Origin: Acidovorax sp. 69
GTDB lineage: Bacteria > Pseudomonadota > Gammaproteobacteria > Burkholderiales > Burkholderiaceae_C
Assembly (NCBI RefSeq): GCF_002797445.1
Contig: NZ_PGEP01000001.1
Span: forward strand, 372,001 to 436,000
Direction of reading: 5' to 3'
Length of the DNA stretch: 64,000 nucleotides
Shown: positions 38,484 to 48,721 of the stretch, one piece after another
Position numbering within the stretch: the stretch's first letter is position 1
How the letters are laid out: every line of letters begins with the position of its first letter
Position numbers and translations under genes: made by a program
The notes under the pieces: model-generated
Database searches by the model: none
What the model was told of the DNA's origin: nothing
Seen by the model: only the letters and a program-made list of their open reading frames with translations

Positions 38484-39926
38484 ATGTCCATGCCTACCCG
38501 CCGCGCCACCAAGATTGTTGCCACCCTCGGCCCCGCATCCAGTGACCCGGCGATGCTGGAGGCCATGATTCGCGCGGGCGTGAATGTGGTGCGGCTGAAC
38601 TTCAGCCATGGCAAGGCGCAGGACCACATTGACCGCGCCACCGCAGTGCGTGCTGCCGCCCAGCGCGCCGGCCGCGAAGTGGCCATCATGGCCGACCTGC
38701 AGGGCCCCAAGATCCGCGTGGGCAAGTTTGCCGAGGGCAAGGTACAGCTGGAGTCGGGTGCCAAATTTGTGCTCGATGCGTCGCGCACCGAACTGGGCGA
38801 TATCGATGGCGTGGGGCTGGACTACAAGGAACTGCCGCGTGACGTGAAAGCGGGCGACCTGCTGCTGCTCAACGATGGACTGATCGTGCTCACGGTGGAT
38901 GCGGTGCGCGGCGAAGAGGTGCTTACCACCGTCAAGGTGGGCGGCGAGCTGTCCAACAACAAGGGCATCAACAAGAAGGGCGGCGGTCTCACGGCACCGG
39001 CCCTCACGGCCAAGGACATGGAAGACATCCGTACGGCCATGAGCTTTCAGGCCGACTATGTGGCGGTGAGCTTTCCCAAGAACGCCACCGACATGGAAAT
39101 GGCGCGCCAGCTGTGCAACGTGGCTGCTTCTGAGTACCGGCACAAGCCGGGTCTGATCGCCAAGATCGAGCGGGCCGAGGCCATTCCGCACCTGGAAGCC
39201 ATCCTGCGTGTGAGCGACGGCATCATGGTGGCGCGGGGCGACCTGGCCGTAGAGGTCGGCAATGCGGCCGTGCCCGCGCTGCAAAAGAAGATGATCCGCA
39301 TGGCGCGCGAGCTGGACAAGGTCGTCATCACTGCCACGCAAATGATGGAGAGCATGATCACCAACCCGGTGCCCACGCGCGCTGAGGTGAGCGACGTGGC
39401 CAATGCCGTGCTGGACGGCACCGACGCAGTGATGCTGAGTGCCGAGACGGCCGCAGGCCGCTACCCGCTCGAAACCGTGGAAGAAATGGCCACCATCTGC
39501 GCTGCGGCCGAGGCCGCAGAAGACCACCAGCTCGACGCAGACTTCACCGGCCAGACCTTTGGCCGCATTGACCAGTCCATCGCCATGGGTGCGCTGTTCA
39601 CGGCCCACCACCTGGGCGCCAAGGCGATCGTGGCCATGACGGACAGCGGTGCCACGGCGCTCTGGATGAGCCGCCACAGCATTCGCATCCCCATCTACGC
39701 ACTCACCCCCAAGGTGACCACCCAGCGCAAGATGGCCATGTACCGCAATGTGCGCCCCCTGCTCATGGACACCAGTGCTGACCGCGACACTGCGCTGGAC
39801 CAGGCCGAACGCCACCTCAAGAGCCGCAACATCGTGCAAAAGGGCGATGTCTACGCCATCACCTGTGGCGAGCCCATGGGAGCGCCTGGCGGGACCAATA
39901 TGCTGAAAATCTGCGTCGCCAGCTGA
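38484..39926 (+). CDS. pyk: Pyruvate kinase
   Basis: A 480-residue glycolytic enzyme converting phosphoenolpyruvate and ADP to pyruvate and ATP. Signatures are TKIVATLGPASSDP, NVVRLNFSHG, LIAKIERAEA (catalytic Lys), IMVARGDLAVEV with the Mg ligands, and ITATQMMESM. The C-terminal regulatory domain is intact (GEPMGAPGGTNMLKI). A GAGAGAAAGAG purine tract precedes the ATG. Its last 68 bases overlap the convergent PAP2 gene, with no terminator between them. Confidence 0.97.
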   Translation: MSMPTRRATKIVATLGPASSDPAMLEAMIRAGVNVVRLNFSHGKAQDHIDRATAVRAAAQRAGREVAIMADLQGPKIRVGKFAEGKVQLESGAKFVLDASRTELGDIDGVGLDYKELPRDVKAGDLLLLNDGLIVLTVDAVRGEEVLTTVKVGGELSNNKGINKKGGGLTAPALTAKDMEDIRTAMSFQADYVAVSFPKNATDMEMARQLCNVAASEYRHKPGLIAKIERAEAIPHLEAILRVSDGIMVARGDLAVEVGNAAVPALQKKMIRMARELDKVVITATQMMESMITNPVPTRAEVSDVANAVLDGTDAVMLSAETAAGRYPLETVEEMATICAAAEAAEDHQLDADFTGQTFGRIDQSIAMGALFTAHHLGAKAIVAMTDSGATALWMSRHSIRIPIYALTPKVTTQRKMAMYRNVRPLLMDTSADRDTALDQAERHLKSRNIVQKGDVYAITCGEPMGAPGGTNMLKICVAS

Positions 39927-40446
39927 GCCACCGTGGCGCGGAACTCAGCGCGTGGATGGCCCATGCGCTGAGCGTACCGGCGAGCATGCCCGCCAACACG
40001 TCGGATGGGAAATGGACCCCCAGGCACACCCGGCTCCAGGCGATGGCGAAGGCCGCGGCCCATCCCAGGCGCGCGAGACCGCGTGTGGTTCGCGAGGCCT
40101 GCAGGCTGGCCGCCAGCGCAAAGGCACCAGCCGCGTGCATGCTGGGAAACCCCGCCCGCGCAGCGTGTTCTACCCACTGAATGCCTATTCCGAGTTGGGC
40201 AGGGCGTGGCGCTGCAATGGCATACCTCAGCAATTGAACACCGACCCACGCCAACGCCATTGACACCAGGGCCAGGGTGAGTTCCCGCCGCTGCGTGGGG
40301 CTACCGACAACCAGACAACCCGCCAGCACACCGCCCATGGCAATGGGCAACTGTTGCGAGATCCACCGCGCTGCCGTCACCACCGAGGGCAGCGTGAATG
40401 CATCCGCATTGATGGCGTGAAACAGGGCGATATCAAGTGGAAGCAT
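39859..40446 (-). CDS. PAP2-family phosphatase (first of two)
   Basis: A 195-residue membrane phosphatase from ATG 40446; the frame is open 11 residues further up. Five to six helices. The three PAP2 motifs are RYAIAAPRP, the FPSMHAAGAF variant of PSGH, and SRVCLGVHFPSDVLAG with catalytic His. Such enzymes dephosphorylate undecaprenyl pyrophosphate or lipid A. Its start lies 14 bases inside the end of the upstream PAP2 gene, so they are co-translated. Its 3' end is antisense to the last 68 bases of pyk. Confidence 0.9.
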   Translation of the reverse strand: MLPLDIALFHAINADAFTLPSVVTAARWISQQLPIAMGGVLAGCLVVGSPTQRRELTLALVSMALAWVGVQLLRYAIAAPRPAQLGIGIQWVEHAARAGFPSMHAAGAFALAASLQASRTTRGLARLGWAAAFAIAWSRVCLGVHFPSDVLAGMLAGTLSAWAIHALSSAPRWLSWRRRFSAYWSRQALPWARHR

Positions 40447-41194
40447 GGGGCGCCTCTGCCGGGGGGCTGGTGTTGGCAAATGCCGGGAAGCGGGGCCGCA
40501 ATGCGGTGGCTGCCAGATCGCACAGCCAGCCGGTCGTCCAGCACAGCCAGCCGGTCCACAGCGTGTGGCTCATGAAGTGGGCGCCCCGCACCTGCTGCGC
40601 GCCTCCCAGCACCAATCCGGCCAGCAGTGAGCCCACCAGCCACCAGCGTGCAGCCGTAGGCGCCTTGTGGCGCAGTGCAAAGTAGCCGCCGAGGAAGGCA
40701 AAGCCCGCCGAGGCGTGGCCCGCCGGGAAGCAACGCCCGCTGCCGCCGTCCAGCACCCCGAGCGCCCAATGCGGCACATGGCGCGCCACCCCGCCGAATT
40801 GCGCCAGGTCCCAGGGGCAGCTGGTGGCGCTGAGGTTCTTGGTGATGCTGACCACGGCCAGTGCCAGCAGTGCGCTCACGGCCATCTGCAACCGCTCGCT
40901 GGCGTCCAGCCGCCGTAGCACGCCCTTGGGCCACCACACGCTCAGGGTCAGCAGCAGCACCAGCAGCCAGCCCAGGCGGCGTGCCCCTTCATGGAGTACC
41001 TGGACGAAAAACCACTGATCCCGCATTGGAAAACCGTTCGTGGAGCCAAAAGGTTGGGCAAACGCCAGGTCTTGCCCTCCTGCATCCCAGGCCACGACGC
41101 AGGCCAGCGCCCCGAGTGTCCAAAAAAGAGGGGCATGGCGGCGGTTGGGGCTTGGCTGGGGCGTGGCGGACGTGGGCAACATGGGCCGAACCAT
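40433..41194 (-). CDS. PAP2-family phosphatase (second), lipid A phosphatase-like
   Basis: A 253-residue membrane protein with about six helices. Motifs are KNLSATSCPWDLAQFGG (a variant of the first PAP2 motif), FPAGHASAGFAF with the PAGH variant of PSGH, and RGAHFMSHTLWTGWL with catalytic His. The KxxxxTSCPW form and order recall lipid A 1- or 4'-phosphatase-like and EptA-neighbour PAP2 proteins. ATG 41194 faces the response regulator gene across 67 bases containing a PmrA-box-like repeat. The second PAP2 gene follows with a 14-base overlap. Confidence 0.88.
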   Translation of the reverse strand: MVRPMLPTSATPQPSPNRRHAPLFWTLGALACVVAWDAGGQDLAFAQPFGSTNGFPMRDQWFFVQVLHEGARRLGWLLVLLLTLSVWWPKGVLRRLDASERLQMAVSALLALAVVSITKNLSATSCPWDLAQFGGVARHVPHWALGVLDGGSGRCFPAGHASAGFAFLGGYFALRHKAPTAARWWLVGSLLAGLVLGGAQQVRGAHFMSHTLWTGWLCWTTGWLCDLAATALRPRFPAFANTSPPAEAPHAST

Positions 41195-41205
41195 AGGGCG
41201 CGGGA

Positions 41206-41222
41206 CTTAACTCCGTCTTAAT
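41206..41222. promoter_or_regulatory. PmrA-box-like direct repeat
   Basis: CTTAAC-TCCGT-CTTAAT: two CTTAA half-sites in direct repeat, 11 bases apart, so on the same helical face. The pattern matches the published PmrA/QseB-type site (YTTAAG-N5-YTTAAG) in form. It is 39 bases before the response regulator ATG and 12 bases before the PAP2 ATG, inside their shared intergenic region. Confidence 0.65.
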
Positions 41223-41261
41223 GAGCCCACACGCAGTGCGTGGCGCTGCGACAATGGCCCG

Positions 41262-41966
41262 ATGCGAATACTCGTGGTCGAAGACGATGCGGGCATTGCC
41301 AGTGGCCTGCGCACCAATCTGCAGCAGCGTGGCTATGCGGTGGATGTCAGTGAGGGCGTGGCCGACGCCTGGAATGCGCTGCGTGCAGAGCGCTTTGACG
41401 CGGTGCTGCTGGACCTGGGCCTGGTGGACGGAGACGGCAGCGAACTGCTGCGCCGGTTGCGCCTGAGCCCGCCCGCCAGTGCGGCAATGCCCACCGCGCT
41501 GCCCGACCCCGCCACCCCCGTGCTCATCGTCACGGCCAGGGACCAGGTGCACCAGCGCATTGCCGGCCTTGATCTGGGGGCCGACGACTATCTGGCCAAG
41601 CCGTTTGACGTGGATGAACTCGATGCCCGGTTGCGTGCGCTGCTGCGGCGTGCGGCAGGCCGCGCGTCGCCCACCATCCGCCATGCTGATATCGAGCTGG
41701 ATCCTGCTGCGCGCACGGTGCGCCAGCAAGGTCGGCCGGTCGAGATGTCGCCCCGGGAGTTTTCAGTGCTGCTGGTGCTGCTGGAAGCCCGGGGCCGTGT
41801 CCTGTCGCGCCAGCAGATCGAAGAACGGCTTTACAGCTGGGATGCGGCCATCGAGAGCAACGCGGTAGAGGTCCATATCCACCACCTGCGTCGCAAGCTG
41901 GGCAGCGCGTGCATACAGACCATGCGGGGTGTGGGCTACTTCATGCCGCAGGAGATTCCTGGATGA
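41262..41966 (+). CDS. OmpR-family response regulator (PmrA/QseB-like)
   Basis: A 234-residue regulator. The receiver domain has acidic residues in LVVEDDAG, phospho-acceptor Asp51 in VLLDLGLVDGDG and Lys113 in YLAKPFDVDEL. A somewhat long loop lies at about 68-86 (Pro/Ala-rich). The C-terminal winged helix (EMSPREFSVLLVLLEARGRV; ESNAVEVHIHHLRRKLG; IQTMRGVGYFM) is the OmpR/PhoB DNA-binding type, closest in style to QseB/PmrA. It overlaps the kinase gene by ATGA. The repeat upstream is a probable autoregulatory site. Confidence 0.94.
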   Translation: MRILVVEDDAGIASGLRTNLQQRGYAVDVSEGVADAWNALRAERFDAVLLDLGLVDGDGSELLRRLRLSPPASAAMPTALPDPATPVLIVTARDQVHQRIAGLDLGADDYLAKPFDVDELDARLRALLRRAAGRASPTIRHADIELDPAARTVRQQGRPVEMSPREFSVLLVLLEARGRVLSRQQIEERLYSWDAAIESNAVEVHIHHLRRKLGSACIQTMRGVGYFMPQEIPG

Positions 41967-43336
41967 GCGTTCCCGCGCGGGCCCGCCGCCCCTCGCTCAT
42001 GCGGCAACTGCTGCTGTGGTCCCTGGGCGCCTTGGCGCTGGTCTGGGGCAGTTTCGTGTTCATTGGCTATCAGACGGGCGTTCATGAGGCCGACGAACTG
42101 ACCGATGGGCACTTGGCCAGCGTGGCGGCGTTGCTGCTCAACCTGCGCGCCACCGAGGCCATGGAGGGCTCGCAGATCACGCAGCGGGCCCCAACGCCTT
42201 GGCTCAAATCCCATGACTATCAGCAGTCCATCAGTGTGGTGCAGTGGGATGCGCAAGGGCAGCTTATCTCCCTCAGTGGCACGACACTGCCTCCGCAGTT
42301 TTCGGATGTCGAGGGTTTTGCCAATCTGACACTCGGGCCGGACAAGGTGGTCTGGCGCAGTTTTTCGCAGTGGGATGCCACGCGGGCCCGCCAAATTATG
42401 GTGATGCTGCAGTTGCGCGAGCGCGATGAACTGGCCCGGGACATTGCCGAACAGATGATTGAGCCAGGCCTGTGGCTGCTGCCCGTTGTCTCGCTGGCCC
42501 TGGGGTTGGCACTCTGGCGCGGGTTGCGGCCGTTGTATGCACTGTCTGCCGATGTCGCGGCACTGGACCCCACCAGCACACAGCGCCTGGCCTCCCGCCA
42601 CGCATGGAGTGAATTTGAGTCCGTGGTGGCATCGATCAATACGCTGCTCGATCGCCAGCAGACCGCGATGGTGCGCGAGCGCCGGCTGGCCAACGAAGTT
42701 GCCCATGAATTGCGTACGCCCTTGTCGTCGATTGCTTTGCAGGCCAGCGCCCTCGCTGGCGAGCTGGATGAAGACGCCAAGGCCAATGCGCTAGCGCGCA
42801 TTGGCCAGGACGCGCTCAGGGCCGGCCATGTGCTGAACCAGTTGCTGGCGCTGGCGCGGGCCAGCCGTGCCGAGTTGCATGAGGCCAAAGCGTCGGTAGA
42901 TCTGTCTGCCCTGGCCCGCTCGGTATGTGCCGACTATGCGCAGACTGCGTGGCAGCGCAGTGACGATATTGCGGTGCAGGCGCCGCCGGTGTTGATGGTT
43001 CAAGGCCACGCCGTGTTGCTCGACATCGCCGTGCGCAATCTCGTGGAAAACGCGCTCAAACACACCCCGGACGGGACCCAGATTGCGGTGCAGCTGGGGG
43101 AGTCCGGGCGCGGTGGAGGCTGGTTGCAAGTGTGTGATGACGGCGCCCGCAGCGTCGGCGGTGGTCCCGGCGGCCCAGTGCGCAACCCTGCGGACAGTCT
43201 GCATCTGGGGCACGAAATTTTGCGCCGTGTGGCTGATATCCATGGCGGGCACTTTGGCGCAGCACCGGCGCCGACACCCTTTACCACCTGCTACCGGTTG
43301 GATTTGCCCCAACCCGTGGGGGTGGCCCCCGGTTAA
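41963..43336 (+). CDS. Sensor histidine kinase (PmrB/QseC-like) with degenerate ATP lid
   Basis: A 457-residue kinase from ATG 41963, overlapping the regulator stop. Transmembrane helices at about 14-36 and 168-186 frame a periplasmic domain of about 130 residues. Next come a HAMP-like segment, a HisKA domain with His248 in ANEVAHELRTPLSS, and an N box with Asn363 in RNLVENALKHTPDG. The G1 box reads VCDDGARSVGG rather than DxGxG, and the G2 region reads SLHLGHEILRRVADIHGG without the GxGxGL pattern. ATP binding may be altered. It probably phosphorylates the upstream regulator. Confidence 0.88.
   Translation: MSVPARARRPSLMRQLLLWSLGALALVWGSFVFIGYQTGVHEADELTDGHLASVAALLLNLRATEAMEGSQITQRAPTPWLKSHDYQQSISVVQWDAQGQLISLSGTTLPPQFSDVEGFANLTLGPDKVVWRSFSQWDATRARQIMVMLQLRERDELARDIAEQMIEPGLWLLPVVSLALGLALWRGLRPLYALSADVAALDPTSTQRLASRHAWSEFESVVASINTLLDRQQTAMVRERRLANEVAHELRTPLSSIALQASALAGELDEDAKANALARIGQDALRAGHVLNQLLALARASRAELHEAKASVDLSALARSVCADYAQTAWQRSDDIAVQAPPVLMVQGHAVLLDIAVRNLVENALKHTPDGTQIAVQLGESGRGGGWLQVCDDGARSVGGGPGGPVRNPADSLHLGHEILRRVADIHGGHFGAAPAPTPFTTCYRLDLPQPVGVAPG
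42781..42806. repeat. Perfect inverted repeat inside kinase gene
   Basis: GGCCAATGCGC-TAGC-GCGCATTGGCC: 11-base perfect arms with a 4-base centre, within kinase codons about 273-281. No role is apparent. Confidence 0.6.
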
Positions 43337-43415
43337 AATTGTGGGTTACCAAGCGGTTACCACCGCCACGCCTGGCCCACAGCGCCTTCCTCAACCCTGA
43401 ACGGACCCCACGACC

Positions 43416-44480
43416 ATGCCCCTCGTTTCGATGCGCGAACTGCTTGACCATGCCGCTGCCCACAGCTACGGCATCCCTGCCTTCAACGTCAACAATCTGG
43501 AGCAGGTCCAGGCTGTGATGGCGGCCGCTGACGAAGTGGGTGCACCTGTGATCCTGCAGGCCAGTGCTGGTGCGCGCAAATACGCGGGTGAGCCATTCAT
43601 CAAGCACCTGATCCAGGCCGCTGTCGAAGCCTTCCCCCACATCCCTCTGGTGATGCACCAAGACCACGGTACGTCGCCCAAGATCTGCTCGGGCGCCATC
43701 GACTTGGGCTTCGGCTCGGTGATGATGGATGGCTCGCTGATGGAAGACGGTAAGACGCCTTCATCGTTCGACTACAACGTGGAAGTCACCCGCAAGGTCG
43801 TCGATATGGCGCACAAGGTGGGCGTGACGGTCGAGGGCGAACTCGGTTGCCTGGGCAACCTGGAAACCGGTGAAGCCGGCGAGGAAGATGGCGTTGGCGC
43901 CGAAGGCAAGCTGGACCACAGCCAGATGCTGACCGACCCAGAGGAAGCCGCCGTGTTCGTCAAGGCCACGCAGCTCGACGCCCTGGCCATTGCCATCGGC
44001 ACCAGCCACGGCGCCTACAAGTTCAGCCGCAAGCCCACGGGCGACATCCTGGCCATCTCGCGTGTGAAGGAAATCCACCGGCGCATTCCCAATACCCACC
44101 TGGTGATGCACGGCTCCTCGTCGGTGCCGGCCGAGCTGCTGGCCATCATCAACCAGTACGGCGGCAAGATGAAGGAAACCTACGGCGTGCCCGTCGAAGA
44201 GATCCAGGAAGCCATCAAGCATGGCGTGCGCAAGATCAACATCGACACCGACATCCGTCTGGCCATGACCGGCGCGGTGCGCAAGTTCCTGTTTGAAAAC
44301 CCTGAAAAGTTTGATGCCCGCGAGTGGCTGAAGCCTGCGCGCGAAGCTGCCAAGCAGGTGTGCAAGCAGCGCTACCTGGAGTTCGGCTGCGAAGGCCAGG
44401 GCGCCAAGATCAAGGGCCATAGCTTGCAGGTCGTGGCAGCCCAGTACGCGTCGGGCGCCCTGGCGCAAGTGGTGAACTGA
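43416..44480 (+). CDS. fba: Fructose-bisphosphate aldolase, class II
   Basis: A 354-residue zinc aldolase of the class IIB, Calvin-cycle-type subfamily (FbaA/CbbA), which interconverts fructose-1,6-bisphosphate with two triose phosphates. Zinc and catalytic motifs are [24 protein letters not shown], the HGAYKF loop and [10 protein letters not shown], then [17 protein letters not shown]. The N-terminus begins [20 protein letters not shown] as usual. It follows the two-component system by 79 bases and ends in a strong terminator. Confidence 0.97.
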   Translation: MPLVSMRELLDHAAAHSYGIPAFNVNNLEQVQAVMAAADEVGAPVILQASAGARKYAGEPFIKHLIQAAVEAFPHIPLVMHQDHGTSPKICSGAIDLGFGSVMMDGSLMEDGKTPSSFDYNVEVTRKVVDMAHKVGVTVEGELGCLGNLETGEAGEEDGVGAEGKLDHSQMLTDPEEAAVFVKATQLDALAIAIGTSHGAYKFSRKPTGDILAISRVKEIHRRIPNTHLVMHGSSSVPAELLAIINQYGGKMKETYGVPVEEIQEAIKHGVRKINIDTDIRLAMTGAVRKFLFENPEKFDAREWLKPAREAAKQVCKQRYLEFGCEGQGAKIKGHSLQVVAAQYASGALAQVVN

Positions 44481-44513
44481 TCTCTGGCACCGGGCCTGTT
44501 GGGCCCCCTGCAC

Positions 44514-44547
44514 AGCCTGGCCGCGCTTTGCTGCCAGGCTTTTTTTT
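44514..44547 (+). terminator. Intrinsic terminator after fba
   Basis: AGCCTGGC / GCCAGGCT form an 8-bp stem with an 11-base loop, followed by seven T. Confidence 0.93.
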
Positions 44548-44707
44548 GGCCCGAGTGTGGTGGCGGCTGGAGAGCTCTCCCTACATCGGACAAAGGCGAC
44601 AGCGATAAGAATTTCTTCATGTAAGCTCGCGGTCAGCTTGCCAGAAGCAGGCGCCGTGCGAAGCGTCCGATACCAGGTCGCCTTCAAAAATACCAAACCG
44701 GTTGTAC

Positions 44708-44746
44708 TGAGCGTGTCGATGTGCCCCACAGGGCTTCGACAAGCCC
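44708..44746. repeat. REP-like imperfect inverted repeat
   Basis: GAGCGTGTCGATGTGCCC faces GGGCTTCGACAAGCCC. The right arm resembles the GGGCTTCGACAAGCTC repeat found widely in GC-rich genomes; the left arm is degraded. It lies in the 317-base gap between fba and the next lipoprotein (44481-44797), where apart from the fba terminator I saw nothing else. Confidence 0.35.
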
Positions 44747-44797
44747 GGCCCCAATGCCGTGGGATGATTGAATGCGAATCCGTATGAACCTTTCTCT

Positions 44798-45517
44798 ATG
44801 ACTCTGATAATTTCGAAGTTCCGGTGTCTGCTGCCATGTGCCATGGCGGTGATGATGGTGGCGGCGTGCGCGCCTCTGACGGCTCCGCCGCACGCCGAAT
44901 ATCCGGTGGGCCGCGCGCGTCTGGTCCTGCCGCCGGGGGCGTGGCAAGACTTGGGTGCCTCCGATGAGACTGTGTCTGGTTCCGGCAGTCGCATGCCTGT
45001 GCAAACCCGCGCAGTGGGGTTGCGTGGCGAACGGGGCGGCTGGCTGGCCGTGTTGCGTGTGCAGACCAATCGCAATGGCGACTTGAGTGGGTCTCCCCAA
45101 GGGGCCGGCTACTGCCCGTCCCAACGGGATGTCACCGTCGAGGATGCCGCAGCGGGCAGCCCCGTGCGTGCGGACTGCCTGCGCCTCAAGAACTGGGGGA
45201 GCAGCGCTCAGTGGCTCGAAAAGAACCGGCCAGACCTCGTGCAATGGCTGGGTACCCGCCAGATTGCCCTCAACCAGCCGTATTCGTACCTGAGCTATCG
45301 CTATGCCACCGAATCCGGCGCTTGGGTCGAGGTGGATGCGCTGGTGGACCAGCGGTTGCTGCGTCCCAAAACGCGCAACAACGAAGAATTTCTGGTCGCA
45401 GGGCGGCCTGCGCTGCAATGGGGGCATGACATGGCCCAGGCGGTGCGTCTGAGTGTCGGCATGATGGACGGCTACCTGGCCATTCCGCCGTTCCCTTTCG
45501 CTGCGCCCTCCCCTTAG
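44798..45517 (+). CDS. Lipoprotein of unknown function
   Basis: A 239-residue predicted lipoprotein from ATG 44798; an in-frame TTG at 44768 is less likely. The signal peptide ends in lipobox VAAC (Cys24). I do not recognise the family. The mature part is rich in Trp, Arg and Gly (LVLPPGAWQDLGASDE; YSYLSYRYATESGAWVEVDA), with two Cys about 30 residues apart that could pair. Codon use matches its neighbours. It precedes pntA by 63 bases, but pntA has its own good ribosome site, so linkage is uncertain. Confidence 0.8.
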   Translation: MTLIISKFRCLLPCAMAVMMVAACAPLTAPPHAEYPVGRARLVLPPGAWQDLGASDETVSGSGSRMPVQTRAVGLRGERGGWLAVLRVQTNRNGDLSGSPQGAGYCPSQRDVTVEDAAAGSPVRADCLRLKNWGSSAQWLEKNRPDLVQWLGTRQIALNQPYSYLSYRYATESGAWVEVDALVDQRLLRPKTRNNEEFLVAGRPALQWGHDMAQAVRLSVGMMDGYLAIPPFPFAAPSP

Positions 45518-45580
45518 CGCACCCAAGTCCCCTGTCCGGCGGCCTTGCATAAAGATTACGACACTTCGAGGAGACCTCTC

Positions 45581-47182
45581 ATGCAGACAAGCCCAGTCCC
45601 GCAACCGCAGCGCATTGGCGTGCCCAGGGAAATTTTCCCGGGCGAGAAGCGCGTAGCCACCGTGCCCGATGTGGTGGAAAAGCTGATCAAGCTGGGCTTT
45701 TCGGTGGCTGTGGAGTCGGGGGCCGGGGATGCTGCAAATTTCAGCGATGACGCCTACCGTAGCGCCGGCGCGGAGGTGATCGGCGATGCTGCTGCGCTGT
45801 GGGCCGCCTCCGACATCGTGCTCAAGGTGCGTCCGCCCAGCGGCGACGAAGTGGCGCTGATGCGTGAGGGTTCGACACTCATCGATTTCATCTGGCCCGC
45901 CCAGAACCCTGATTTGATGCAGCAACTCGCCAGCAGGAAAGCCACGGTGTTGGCCATTGACTGCCTGCCGCGCACGCTGTCGCGTGCCCAGAAGATGGAC
46001 GCGCTGACCTCCACCGCCGGGGTGAGCGGCTATCGTGCGGTCATCGAGGCCGCCAATGCCTTTGGCCGCTTCTTCAACGGCCAGATCACGGCAGCGGGCA
46101 AGGTGCCGCCCGCCAAGGTGTTCATCGCGGGTGCGGGTGTGGCCGGCCTCGCAGCCATCGGTACGGCAGCCAATCTGGGTGCCATCGTGCGGGCCAACGA
46201 TACGCGCGCCGAGGTGGCCGACCAGGTCAAGTCGCTGGGCGGTGAGTTCGTCAAAGTGGACTACGAGGAAGAAGGCTCTGGCGGTGGCGGCTACGCCAAG
46301 GTCATGAGCGAGGGCTTCCAGGCCGCGCAGCGCAAGATGTACGCCGAGCAGGCCAAGGATGTCGACATCATCATCACCACCGCGCTGATACCGGGCAAAC
46401 CTGCGCCCAAGCTCATCACGGCCGAGATGGTACAGAGCATGAAGCCCGGCAGCGTGATCGTGGACATGGCCGCCGAGCAGGGGGGCAACTGCGAGCTGAC
46501 TGTGCCCGGCCAGGCCGTGGTGCGCCATGGCGTGACCATCGTCGGCTACACCGACCTGGCCTCGCGCCTGGCCAGGCAGTCGTCCACGTTGTACGCCACC
46601 AACCTGCTGCGCCTGACGGAAGAGCTGTGCAAGGCCAAGGATGGCGTCGCAGTGGTCAATATGGAGGACGACGCGATCCGTGGGCTCACCGTGGTCAAGG
46701 ACGGCGCGATCACCTGGCCTGCCCCGCCGCTCAAGCAAGCTGCTGCGCCGGCGCCCAAGGCAGCGGCGGCTCCCGTGGCGGTAAAAAAATCCAGCCATGG
46801 TCCGGGTGCACCCATGTCCGCCAAGACGTTGACCATCGTGTTTGCCGTGCTGGCCGTGTTGTTCTGGGCCATTGGCTCCTATGCGCCCGTGGCCTTCCTG
46901 GGGCACTTCACGGTGTTTGTACTGGCCTGCTTCATTGGCTACATGGTGGTGTGGAACGTCACGCCCGCGCTGCACACGCCACTGATGAGTGTGACCAATG
47001 CCATCTCCAGCATCATCGCCATCGGCGCGCTCGTGCAGATCGCACCGCCCGACGCGAGCCTCAATGGGCGCCCGGCAGGGCTGATCCTCTGGCTGGCTTT
47101 TGCTGCCACCGTGCTCACTGCCATCAACATGTTCGGCGGCTTTGCCGTCACCCGCCGCATGCTCGCCATGTTCCGCAAATAA
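45581..47182 (+). CDS. pntA: NAD(P) transhydrogenase subunit alpha
   Basis: A 533-residue subunit of the proton-translocating transhydrogenase, which uses the proton gradient to reduce NADP with NADH. Start ATG 45581 has GAGGAGA upstream. Domain I (residues 8-390) binds [23 protein letters not shown] and [20 protein letters not shown], with the mobile loop [19 protein letters not shown]. An Ala/Pro linker at about 385-400 joins four C-terminal helices ([20 protein letters not shown] onward). This is the fused E. coli-like alpha form, not the split PntAA/PntAB form. pntB follows. Confidence 0.96.
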   Translation: MQTSPVPQPQRIGVPREIFPGEKRVATVPDVVEKLIKLGFSVAVESGAGDAANFSDDAYRSAGAEVIGDAAALWAASDIVLKVRPPSGDEVALMREGSTLIDFIWPAQNPDLMQQLASRKATVLAIDCLPRTLSRAQKMDALTSTAGVSGYRAVIEAANAFGRFFNGQITAAGKVPPAKVFIAGAGVAGLAAIGTAANLGAIVRANDTRAEVADQVKSLGGEFVKVDYEEEGSGGGGYAKVMSEGFQAAQRKMYAEQAKDVDIIITTALIPGKPAPKLITAEMVQSMKPGSVIVDMAAEQGGNCELTVPGQAVVRHGVTIVGYTDLASRLARQSSTLYATNLLRLTEELCKAKDGVAVVNMEDDAIRGLTVVKDGAITWPAPPLKQAAAPAPKAAAAPVAVKKSSHGPGAPMSAKTLTIVFAVLAVLFWAIGSYAPVAFLGHFTVFVLACFIGYMVVWNVTPALHTPLMSVTNAISSIIAIGALVQIAPPDASLNGRPAGLILWLAFAATVLTAINMFGGFAVTRRMLAMFRK

Positions 47183-47213
47183 ATAACGACAAGAACAACG
47201 AGGAGCACAGAAC

Positions 47214-48626
<1,413 letters not shown>

Positions 48627-48721
48627 GGGGCATAATTCCCCCAAAAGAAAAGCACGAGCGTGCTGAAAAACGCTGGCGCGGTTTTCATGGCCGTAAAAGA
48701 ATTGACTAGGAGACAAACAAA

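Noticed and set aside
42781..42806. Perfect 11-base inverted repeat in the kinase gene as a regulatory site.
   Set aside because: It is inside coding sequence, and a palindrome of this size is not surprising in 64 kb of GC-rich DNA.
44557..44787. A 76-codon frame between fba and the lipoprotein gene.
   Set aside because: No ribosome site, odd composition, and it covers a REP-like repeat.
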